A stretch of 64,000 nucleotides of DNA, taken from positions 2,418,001 to 2,482,000 of the forward strand of contig OX637798.1 of NCBI GenBank assembly GCA_951802425.1, in the 5' to 3' direction. The DNA comes from Clavaria fumosa. Its lineage: Eukaryota > Basidiomycota > Agaricomycetes > Agaricales > Clavariaceae. Positions within the stretch are counted from its first letter, which is position 1, and every line of letters starts with the position of its first letter. A program made the translations under genes and the position numbers. The notes beneath the pieces are model-generated. The model made no database searches. It saw only the letters and a list, made by a program, of their open reading frames with translations, and was not told the DNA's origin. Shown here piece by piece: positions 9,810-19,555 of this stretch.

Positions 9810-10449
9810 AGGCCAAAGGGCCAGGCAAAGTGGAAGAAGATCCCAAGGCCGAAGGGCCTCCCAAGCCGGTTAAGGGACCCCTTATGGTGGGTGGAGAGTC
9901 CACAGGGCCAGGAGCGGCCCTTAGAGGCGAAGGATTCAGGTTGAAAGGAGGTAGAAGGTCTGGGGCAGAGCCCGCCGCCTTATCAGAAAGAGTATCCGGT
10001 CCAGAAGCAGCTGGTAGCTGAGTGGCGGGGGGATCCATCCCTACCGCTGGTCGGTCTGGCGGGCTATCTCGGGGTAAGGCCGCTGGTGGTACGGCAATAG
10101 AGCGAGCCTTCTTCACCACCGGACGGGCGGGCGGAATATCTTGTTGAGTGGCCTTGGGGGAAGAGGAAGGGACCCGTGCCCTGCGCGTCCCAGCCATGAC
10201 CTTGTCCGCGAAGTATCCACCGAGTGATCCAGATGCCCGGGCGCTATCTTGCAAAGACGACTGGGCTCCGAGTTGTAAGTCCAAGCGGTCAAGATCTAAC
10301 TGGTTCGGATCCAGGCCTGTTTCTGGAAATGGGTTAAGACGGGTACTAGTTCCGGCCTTCCCTTTCCCTTTGTTTGTGGGCCTAACCGAGGTTGCACCCC
10401 CTACCACAGAGTCAGCAGGAGGTACGGATGCATTACGAGTTACAACCAT
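9751..10449 (-). CDS. Ngaro gag, N-terminal part
   Basis: A 232-residue ORF starting at ATG 10449, just inside repeat A1. Low-complexity, rich in Pro/Ser/Ala with basic patches (KGKGKAG, KKARS) and no catalytic motif. It ends at a TAG near 9751 while the next gag frame is already open, so the two probably make one gag protein. Its function is inferred from position only. Confidence 0.65.
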   Translation of the reverse strand: MVVTRNASVPPADSVVGGATSVRPTNKGKGKAGTSTRLNPFPETGLDPNQLDLDRLDLQLGAQSSLQDSARASGSLGGYFADKVMAGTRRARVPSSSPKATQQDIPPARPVVKKARSIAVPPAALPRDSPPDRPAVGMDPPATQLPAASGPDTLSDKAAGSAPDLLPPFNLNPSPLRAAPGPVDSPPTIRGPLTGLGGPSALGSSSTLPGPLAFGPSVPRPPLSGPGMSGVS

Positions 10450-10493
10450 GGGAGCCGAAAAACCCTACAGGAACCCGAGAAGAAAGGCAATGC

Positions 10494-10644
10494 TACAAAA
10501 ACTGAGGAGGAAGCTACGAAGGGTTCTACAATATGGAGATGGAGGTGGTAGAGGGAAAGAGGCACCGGGATGTTCGGAGTTACAAATCCGGCTTGGTTTG
10601 AGATGTCGATCTCGAGCTCGTTCCGGGCTGAGATCGGTCATCTC
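10494..10644 (-). repeat. Ngaro repeat A1
   Basis: First copy (in transcription order) of the 151-bp A block; the outer edge at 10644 abuts host sequence. Confidence 0.9.
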
Positions 10645-10846
10645 CTTTGAACTAGCAATGACATCATCGGGGTTGCGACCTTGCCTTGATCTCAACAAGC
10701 TCTCATGTGATCAGCAAGATGTCCTGACTCTGAGAGTGGACTTGCTTTCCCTCACCGCACAAAGGGAGTTTACTGATTATGGAGAGTACATCTATGGATT
10801 GTTTATTGCATTCGGGCTGGTCGTCTTGTCTCTTTATCTTGAAGCA

Positions 10847-11903
10847 ATTACCCTTCGATTGAGATGTGTCTGATTGCTCTCTCTCTCGACCTACACCTTC
10901 TGAAATGGAATGTCCATGTGTCCCTCCTATTTTGCGGCATCACTTTGAAACACTACGCGTATATACACATCATGTCTCGAAAGACACACTCTCACAGCTT
11001 TTAGAGAATTTCATCTTCATCTACCTCAGATTGTCGCCATTCACGCACGAGCCCGCCAAGTTCAGAGAAGGTCACGAATTACGTCAAGCCACTCTTCACC
11101 GCCATCACCATGGTCGCTATCGTATTGACACGCTACGCCACTGCCTTTCCCTTCTCTGAGGCAATCAACTTCTTCTACAGGCACACCGCGGCCAGGGGAA
11201 ACGAAGAGCCGCCGCATTCAAACCAGATAATGCTCTTCTGGGCCGGTCTGCGCGGCGCCGTCGGTGTCGCTCTGGCTGCAGGCTTCAAAGGGCCCAACGC
11301 GCAGACGCTCCAAACGACCGTGCTCATTGTTGTCGTGCTTAATGTCATCCTCTCTGGGGGACGTCGGCACGGATCCTCGAGATCCTCGGAATCCACACAG
11401 GGGTCGAGGGCAAGTAAGCGTCTAGCAACGAGGATGACGGCGGCGATGGATGGAATCACCGAGGCACGCGCCTAAGCAGACTTGGGCGATCGCGGCCTTA
11501 CTTTGACGACGAGCCATCATATCTGACGCCCAGGAGACAGACGTTCCCACGCAGCGACCCTGCGCGGGTCAGCACTCACTACGGGTCGTACAACCATCAG
11601 CACGGGCATGCGCAGATGGTAAACCCAGGCGCGCTGTTCTCTGCTGTGTCGTCGGAGCCGTACGAGTCGGACAGGGAGGAGGTACTGCCGATGGCGCCGA
11701 CGACGTCCGCTGGTGGTGGCAGTCGTGGGAACGGCGGCGAGGAGGGGCAGGGGCGGACGGCGGATGGGGAGCTCGTGGGAGGCGAGGACGGCCAGTGGTT
11801 CCAAGCGCTTGACGAGCCGTATCCGCTGCCAATCTTCCCGAACGCGACGGCGAGCCGGACGTTCCACGCGTGCAAGGCACGGATTTGGGGGCAGGGGATG
11901 TAG
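10847..11903 (+). pseudogene. NHX-type Na+/H+ exchanger, 3' fragment (unit A)
   Basis: The C-terminal half of an NHX/NHE-family cation-proton antiporter without its first half. Visible parts: PSIEMCLIAL, then ENFIFIYL, FPFSEAINFFYRH, the diagnostic LFWAGLRGAVGVALAAGFKGPNA segment, the last membrane helix VLIVVVLNVIL, and the cytosolic tail (ALFSAVSSEPYESD, GQWFQALDEPYPLPIF, ASRTFHACKA). These lie in more than one frame: an indel follows ILSGG, and the 5' exons are missing or garbled. Very close to the unit E copy (59266-60302), including the same early end GQGM. In fungi, Nhx1 works at late endosomes or vacuoles. Confidence 0.82.
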
Positions 11904-12518
11904 GGGGAGGTTGGACACTCCGATCGAGAGCGAAGGCGAGGAAAGGGGCGCGGAGGTAGATTTAGGAGGGGCTGGGGCGTAACGGTGGTGAGCGCCGGGA
12001 TGGGAATGCGGTCAGCGTCACGGGCTCTGCGCTGCCCCTTGGGACTGTAGAGAGCCGTATGGAGCGAGGATTTTCGAGCCCAAAACTGAGGGCGACTCCA
12101 CTTGATGGGCAGAGCAACAGCAACAGCAGAGATAGGTTGTTGTAATATTTACACGCGGTTAGCTTCGGGCTGCCTAGTCTGCTGTCTTATTTTTCTCTCT
12201 TGTCCGTAAACATTGCATATTCATATTTGATCAGGATTACATCCAGGTCAAAGGTGAGAATGATACGGCTGGGCACTGGGAACGGACAGAAGACCAAAAT
12301 CAATATATAAAGAAACAGCATCACAGAGATGGACGAGGAGGTATACCGCGTTGTAAGGTTGACGACTATCATGAGCGAGTAGCGATACATATAAAAGTAT
12401 GGAATCAGTCGAGATGGGGAGAGGCCGAACGACGAACAAGCATAGATTACGCACCATTACAAGGCGAGCGCTTGAGACAAAGCCATAAGCGAGATGGAAG
12501 GGGTGGGCGATAGTTAGA
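11904..12518. other. spacer between NHX fragment and G-alpha remnant
   Basis: Continues the NHX tail region (untranslated or decayed) and then, from about 12190, a diverged copy of the same G-alpha 3' flank seen after NWD genes (gattacatccaggtca, catgagcgagtagcgata). No gene seen. Confidence 0.6.
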
Positions 12519-13010
12519 TTACAGTAACTCTGTGTGGCGCAGATAGTCTCGCAGAATGATTCCTTCAACTGAAGAAAACAGGCAGTCAGTCACGAGTTTG
12601 CTGTAAACAGGGTGCGGAAGAGGAGGGGGTAGTGAAAAGAGGTTTACTGGTGGCAAAAATGATCGTCGCAATTTCCGTATACTGTGCGCGCAGATACAAT
12701 CAACGCGGAATCAGCTAAATGTCAATGCGCACGATGGTTGAAGTAACATGGAAGTAACGTGGAAGAAGAAGGAGAATAGTTCGGGGGAGTGTTTCAGGTG
12801 TATCTTCCTGAAAAATCGTCATGTCAGAGGAAGATAATAGGGCAAAAAGAGAAAGAAGAAGGACCATCTGCGTGCGCGCGAGCAAGGGGCTCGTGCACAC
12901 CACATTCCACAGCCGGTAGCTGTCCACGCTCGGGTCCTTTACGAGCTTCTGGGGGACGTGGTTTGGGGGAGGGCGCGAAGAGGTAGATTTGGCAGGTCGG
13001 CGTCACATGA
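12519..13010 (-). pseudogene. second G-alpha gene, decayed 3' half (unit A)
   Basis: Reads on the minus strand as a degraded version of the G-alpha 3' half: a IYLFAPSPK-like segment, DSYRLWNVVCTSPLLARTQMVLL (compare DSYLLWQAVCACKWLAQTQMILF in the better copies), FQEDTPETLPR, and the C-terminus EGIILRDYLRHTELL followed by a stop at 12519-12521. The NKCD box is not recognisable. It abuts the NWD-1 promoter region. Older and more diverged than the main G-alpha copies. Confidence 0.7.
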
Positions 13011-13091
13011 CACCAGAGCCGGAATTGACCGCCATCGATAAGCATCGTCGTCGCAAACTTGCATCTTTCGTCGACACTACTAGTATCAATC

Positions 13092-16000
13092 ATGCGCAAA
13101 GCTGTTGACACCACCCTCGCGAAGCTAAAGTCGTCTGCAGGACCTCGGTCTCTTGCCTTCATTAGCCTCCAGAATGCTCTTGCACTTCTCAAGGAGGTTG
13201 CGGGGAAGTCGGGTGTACCAGGACTACAGGAAGGTATCAAAGGATTAGTGGTTCTCCTCGATGCTATTCAAGTGTGTGAAACATCTCATTTACCGTCCCG
13301 TCGCATTGCTCGCTAACCATCCACACAGAAGACCTCACAGAATAGCAGTGACTTGGAATCACTCGACCGTCGCGTTCGAGACTTGCATATCATGCTGCAA
13401 GAGGCATCTGATAGCGGGACCCTGACTACAGCAATGACTGACCGTATCAACCGCTTGTCTGAGTGAGTCACCATCTCCCCAGTGTAATGTTTTATTGATC
13501 TCAGTCTTGAATGGCAGATCATGGAAGTCTGTCGGTGAACAGGCACAGTGTATGATCATGCGCAACCACTTGAAACGTTTCTTCACTCGCGACCGTGATA
13601 CTGTTGAGATTACGGGCCTCATCTCTGCTATCAATGACTCAATCCAACAATTTCTTGTAAGTAAATGGTTTGTACCTTTCGGAGACCGTGATTGAGCTGT
13701 GGCTACCCCAAGGTTGAAATTACACTTGTCAATGCTCAAAAGACACTTGCCATTGAGTCCGCACTTGGAGTAAGTTCATGAGCCATAAATTGGCATAGTT
13801 GTACAGATGTGACCGACTAATTGCTAGGAACATGCCGCCCGAGCTGAGGAACATGCTGCCCAAACTGAGGCTAATTTTCAGGTTTGTCTCTTCCTGTTAG
13901 TGTCCTTATCTTGTTCATCATATGATTAATTTATCAGGAAATCAAGACAAGGCTCGATGACTACAGTATGGCTTATTCATAATTTGATTCAGTGCTTTAC
14001 TTATGTTTGGTCCGCAGCTGGTCTCAATCTGCCTCATGCTGCCACTGCTGGCTTCGACTGCAATAATAAGCTAGTCCCATGTCTTGATGGTACTCGGAAA
14101 CAGATTCTTGATGAGCTATATCAATGGATTGGTCATGACATTGAAGACCTCTCCCAGGAGGGCATACTCACATCCTCTGACCATTTATGTGTCATGGGGA
14201 CTCGGCAGATATTTTGGATCAATGGTGTAGCTGGGAGTGGGAAGACTACAATTGCTTACACTGCTGCAGAGTTCTGTGAGGACAAAGGAATGCTTGCTGC
14301 AAGCTTCTTCTGCTCCAGGGATAATGCTGATTGCAGCAACCTTAATTTGGTGTTCACCACCATTGCGTATCAATTGGGACAGTTTTGTCCAGAGTTCAAG
14401 GCTGGTCTTGCAGAAGTGGTCAGGTCAAATCCTGATGTTGTCTACTCCAATGTCTCCTATCAGTTGAAAAGGATGATTGTCAAGCCATTGCTTGCTATGA
14501 GGAATAAGTTCCCTCGAGGTTTAGTGGTGATTGATGCTCTGGATGAATGCAAGGATGACAGTTCTACATCCACCATTCTGGCATCTTTGTCTCAACACAT
14601 TGACAAGTTATTCCCATTGCAATTCCTCATCACCAGTAGACCAATTCTCCAGATCACTGGAGCTTTTCAACATCCACATCTCATCAATACAACCAGGCCA
14701 TTGATTCTTCATCAAGTCAAGTTGGATGTCATTAAAAGTGATATCCAGTACTATCTGAAATGGCACCTTGGTGCCATCAAGCAGAAATATCACATTCCTG
14801 GTACCTGGCCATCTTCAAGAGATGTTGAAGACTTGACCCATATGTCTTCAGGCCTGTTCATATTTGCTGCTACTGCAGCAAGGTTCATTGATGCTGCTGA
14901 TCCCAGAGGGCAATTGAAGATACTTTTGAACACAAAGTCTGCTACTGGCTTCTCTCTTCTGCAACATCTGGATCAGTTGTACTCTCAAGTGCTCAACACT
15001 GCATTCCCAGATATTTCTGACCACCCTGGACCCAAATTGCAATTGATTCTAGGTGCCATTGTCACCCTTCAGGATCCTCTCACATCAGATCAATTGGAGG
15101 ATCTGCTTGAATGTGATGTTCTTGGTTATCTTCAGCAGTTACAGGCAATCATCACCCTTCCAAATGATGGTGTTGGAGTTATTAGATTGATCCACCCATC
15201 ATTCTTTGATTTCATTGTGGATCCTACCAGGTGCCATGATGAGCAGTTTAGAATCAATCTTGAAGAGCAGCACACCATCATGGCAGAGAAATGCCTGACC
15301 ATGATGAAAAGGCTAAAGAAGGATATTTGTGGCATAAGAGATCCCACCAAATTCAACCATGAGATTCCAAATCTCCCAGAGATGATATCCAATCACATCT
15401 CATGCAGCCTGCAGTATGCATGTAGATATTGGGGTGTGCATGTTTGCAGTGGCAAGCTTTCAAGTGATGTGATGAAGCTTCTAGAGGATTTCTGCTCAAA
15501 TCATTTATTACACTGGATAGAGGTCTGCAGCCTTCTTGGGCATCTAAGAAATGCATTACAAATGTTGGCATCTGTGCATGCCTGTCTTGCAGTAAGTGCA
15601 TATCCTTGTCAGTTGAGGTTGTCAAAACTAACATGTAATCCTTTCTGCAGATCAAGAAGGATGTGCATATGACAGTCTCAGCACTGTTATATGATGGTCA
15701 AAGATTGATTCAAGAGTTCTTTCCAGCCATCAGTGTATCTGCCTTGCAGGTGTATTTTTCAGCTTTGCCCTTCACCCCAACTGGCACTGAAATATACAAT
15801 ACCTATCATAAGAAGTTGGAAGGTGTGGTGATAGTGCAAGGGGCATTACCAAAACAATGGAGTGCATGTATACAAGTCATGGAGGGCCATTCTGAGTGTG
15901 TCACATCAGTATCATTCTCTCCAGATGGCATAAGGATAGTTTCAGGGTCTGATGACAAGACAGTGAGAGTGTGGGATGCAGTCACTGGTGCTCATCTACA

Positions 16001-17759
16001 AACACTTGAGGGCCATTCTGACCAGGTCAGATCAGTGTCATTCTCTTCAGATGGCACAAGGATTGTTTCAGGGTCTGGGGACAAGACAGTGAGAGTGTGG
16101 GATACAGTCACTGGTGCTCATCTGCAGACACTTGAGGGCCATTCTAATTGGGTCCGATCAGTGTCATTCTCTTCAGATGGCACCAGGATTGTTTCAGGGT
16201 CTGATGACCAGACAGTGAGAGTGTGGGATACAGTCACTGGTGCTCATCTGCAGACACTTGAGGGCCATTCTGATTGGGTCAGATCAGTGTCATTCTCTCC
16301 AGATGGCACAAGGATTGTTTCAGGGTCTGATGACAAGACAGTGAGAGTGTGGGATGCAGTCACTGGTGTTCATCTGCAGACACTTGAGGGCCATTCTGAT
16401 TATGTCAGATCAGTGTCATTCTCTCCAGATGGCACAAGGATAATTTCAGGGTCTGCAGATACAACAGTGAGAGTGTGGGATACAGTCACTGGTGCTCATC
16501 TGAAGACACATGAGGGCCATTCTAGTTGGGTCAGATCAGTGTCATTCTCTTCAGATGGCACAAGGATTGTTTCAGGGTCCAATGACCAGACAGTGAGAGT
16601 GTGGGATACAGTCACTGGTGTTCATCTGCAGACACTTGAGGGCCATTCTAATTATGTCACTTCAGTGTCATTCTCTTCAGATGGCACAAGGATAATTTCA
16701 GGGTCTGCAGATACAACAGTGAGAGTGTGGGATACAGTCACTGGTGCTCATCTGAAGACACATGAGGGCCATTCTAGTTGGGTCACTTCAGTGTCATTCT
16801 CTTCAGATGGCACAAGGATAGTTTCAGGGTCTGCAGATAAGACAGTGAGAGTGTGGGATACAGTCACTGGTGCTCATCTGAAGACACTTGAGGGCCATTC
16901 TGATTGGGTCAGATCAGTGTCATTCTCTTCAGATGGCACAAGGATAGTTTCAAGGTCTGATGACCAGACAGTGAGAGTGTGGGATACAGTCACTGGTGCT
17001 CATCTGCAGACACTTGAGGGCCATTCTGATCGGGTCATGTCAGTGTCATTCTCTTCAGATGGCACAAGGATTGTTTCAGGGTCTGCAGATAAGACAATGA
17101 GAGTGTGGGATACAGTCACTGGTGCTCATCTGCAGACACTTGAGGGCCATTCTGATTATGTCACATCAGTGTCATTCTCTTCAGATGGCACAAGGATTGT
17201 TTCAGGGTCTTTTGACAAGACAGTGAGAGTGTGGGATACAGTCACTGGTGCTCATCTGCAGACACTTGAGGGCCATTCTAATTATCTCACTTCAGTGTCA
17301 TTCTCTTCAGATGGCACAAGGATTGTTTCAGGGTCTTTTGACAAGACAGTGAGAGTGTGGGATACAGTCACTGGTGCTCATCTGCAGACACTTGAGGGCC
17401 ATTCTAATTATCTCACTTCAGTGTCATTCACTCCAGATGGCACAAGGATAGTTTCAGGCTCTAAAGATGGGACAGTGAGAGTATGGGATGCAGGAAATGG
17501 GGTCCTTCACATCATTCACAGTGATTCAAACTGGGGGAGGTCATGGCCATACCTCATCAATAATGGATGGTTATCCACTTCTTTCACCAGGCATAAGCTT
17601 TGTTGGATTCCTGTGACTTATCGTCACATACATGCATCCACTAGTGATCAAGTGGCAGGGGTCACACCCCATAATTCCATCTTTTCCCTCCAATTCACTG
17701 CCTTGCATTCCTACCTCCATACACAGTTTCAAATACCTCTGCCTTCATATAATTCTTAG
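13092..17759 (+). CDS. NACHT-WD40 NLR gene NWD-1
   Basis: Complete eight-exon model, phase-consistent: 13092-13271, 13329-13462, 13518-13656, 13713-13769, 13828-13881, 13938-13965, 14018-15591, 15651-17759; 1424 residues. Residues 1-190 form a helical N-terminal domain (LKEVAGKSGVPGLQEGIKGL, LESLDRRVRDL) resembling MLKL/HeLo-like death domains of fungal NLRs (inference), ending in two EHAAxxE heptads. The NACHT domain has P-loop GVAGSGKT (267-274), Walker B LVVIDALDEC (366-375) and FLITSRP. From residue 800 there are 13 WD40 repeats, then the conserved tail ending IPLPSYNS. Likely a cytosolic sensor for non-self or allorecognition. No lesion seen, so presumably functional. Confidence 0.93.
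15882..17500 (+). repeat. 126-bp tandem WD40-coding repeats (NWD-1)
   Basis: Thirteen units in one exon. A two-repeat block carrying IISGSADTTV and GAHLKTHEGHSSWV occurs twice (about 16440-16540 and 16690-16790), evidence of block duplication. Confidence 0.95.
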
Positions 17760-18581
17760 CTCTTGTCCATGGGACCCCCACCAAGCACAGGGTGTGAAGA
17801 TGGTGAAATGAGGAATAAAATATAACTTGAATCAAAATGTGTACTCACATCTTAGTGAGCAGATTTGCATAACAGCCTCAGTCATTTCTTGTGTATGTCA
17901 GAGGTCTGAATAATAATCAGAGCTGCCAAACTGCTGCAGGAAGCCTTGTGCCATTAGTTTCAAGTCCATAAGCACAGCACTTCCCAGTATCAAATATGTA
18001 GCCCCCAGAGATTTCCTGACACAGTTATTTTTTTCATGCAACATGCTTAGGCAAGAAGATATACAGGTATTCTTAGAAAGCCATGCCCCAATGTGTTGAA
18101 GCAAGAATGTTATGATCACACCATCACACTAACAAATTTACCTCAAGAGAGGTAAGGCTGATAATGAGCAGAGGCAAAGCTGACAACAGACAAAGTGATG
18201 CTGATGTACAGAGAATGAAAACTACACCCCATGAAGAGACGACATATTATCATATATTTTGATCAAGATTACATCCAGCTCAGAAGATAATGAGAGATAC
18301 AGCTGGTCACTGCAGGAACAGAAAGGAGGCCAAAACAAAAAAACAAAAAAAGGAAAAGAGGAAAAAACAAAATTAACCAAGAGACAACATCGCTGAGATG
18401 CACGAGGGGAGGTGTTCCACATTGACGACTATCATGAGCGAGTTGCGATAGATACAAAAAAGCAAGAAAAGGGGAAAGGTGGGGAGAGGCTGAATGGCTG
18501 AATGGCGAAAAAAGAATAGATTATGCACTATTACAAGGCGAGCACTTGAGACAAAGCCACGAAATGAGAGGGCGGGGGCGT
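17760..18581. repeat. unit spacer: NWD-1 3' flank
   Basis: Same flank as 1548-2353, with AATAAA at 17814-17819. A 73-codon antisense ORF (17898-18119) is closed in the other copies by A-run length changes, so I do not call it. Confidence 0.75.
17814..17819 (+). promoter_or_regulatory. polyadenylation signal AATAAA of NWD-1
   Basis: AATAAA about 55 bases past the stop, at the position conserved in the paralogues. Confidence 0.55.
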
Positions 18582-18706
18582 TTACATTAATTCTGCGTGG
18601 CGCAGATAGTCTCGCAGTATGATCTCTTCGACTAAGGGAAGGTGGGTGGTTGGTTAGTCACAAACTCGCTGAAAAGAGGGTGTGGATGGGGAGGGGAGAC
18701 CAGAGA
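18582..18706 (-). pseudogene. G-alpha 3' end fragment, truncated
   Basis: Carries only the last exon of the G-alpha gene (ILRD..LRHAELM, stop at 18582-18584) and the start of the preceding intron region. Homology to the other units stops abruptly within gagaccagag at about 18706, where foreign sequence starts. It marks the left edge of a rearrangement. Confidence 0.75.
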
Positions 18707-19555
18707 GCCTGCTAAAGGTCACAGCACAATGTGGGCATTCAAAAAGCTGAATTTCCATATAGTCCAGTACATACTTAAGTACATTTTTCTAAGTACAGCA
18801 AACCCGATTCTACAGAAATCTCTGGAAGCTACAGAAGGCAATGCAATATTGTATACAAGGTCATATAGGGGTCTTAATTCATAAAAGTCATGCGGTTCGG
18901 AGGGATGAAATGTCCGATGACCAACACATGTCTGGACCACTCGTAAAATGAAGGAAAGTGTGGCTGGTACAGCAAAGGGGTACTAGGAACAATGGGCAAA
19001 GCACTGCAAAGGGTTTGAAATGTTTAAATGATCAGATGGTTGAAAGGGATCACAATATGAAATTTACAGCATGGTATATGAAATAAAGGAAGGGGAATGG
19101 AATAGTGAGTATGTTGAGTGCTGACCATGCTGGAGTGATGAAATAGAGAGGTGTAGGCGGTGTGTATGACCTGCAGGCTGTGATCATCACGGGGGATCAG
19201 AGACCAGAGAGTTCGATGTCGGATAAGTATTGGATGTTTTTCGGATGTTATCGGACGGTGTCGGATTGTTATCGGATTGTATCAGACGTAATTGCCTTGG
19301 ATCCCAAAATATCTGGATAGTTGATATCTGTCATGTTTCCTTGTCTAAACCGCATATCATCCTTACACCAATGAAGAAACCTCCTGGCTGCTCGCTATGG
19401 AGCTTGAGCATGCACCGGACCTTGTCACAGACTTCCATTCCGCTTACCCCAACAAACCCGGACCTCTTGGAGTTTAGGCTTCACTCGGACTTAGTTCACA
19501 CAAGGTCTGATCAACGGAAATCTGATTTGCAAAAAAAAAAAATATACGATATAAT
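18707..19555. other. non-unit insertion, left part
   Basis: About 850 bp not found elsewhere in the window. It contains a run of imperfect tcggatgttatcgga-like repeats near 19215-19285 and an A tract near 19530. I recognise no protein or terminal repeat. It may be the 5' side of the element that carries the adjacent gene and LTR. Confidence 0.5.

Larger units (their letters stand above)
4762..10644 (-). mobile_element. Ngaro/DIRS-type tyrosine-recombinase retrotransposon
   Basis: A 5.9-kb element coding on the minus strand in the order gag, reverse transcriptase-RNase H, tyrosine recombinase. Its ends are not LTRs. Read on the minus strand they form A1 (10644-10494), ORFs, B1 (5249-5097), A2 (5096-4946), B2 (4914-4762), the split direct repeat layout of Ngaro elements. 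A1/A2 are both 151 bp and B1/B2 both 153 bp and look nearly identical. The host sequence reads straight across: atctc at 4757-4761 meets ctttgaactag at 10645, matching the empty site in the 49140 region, with no target-site duplication, as expected for recombinase-mediated integration. The YR frame is intact; gag and RT need two frame changes. Confidence 0.92.

Noticed and set aside
17898..18119. Antisense 73-codon ORF (MAQGFLQQFGSSDYYSDL end) in the NWD 3' flank
   Set aside because: The same region in other units has different A-run lengths (five, six or seven) that shift or stop the frame, so it is not conserved as protein.
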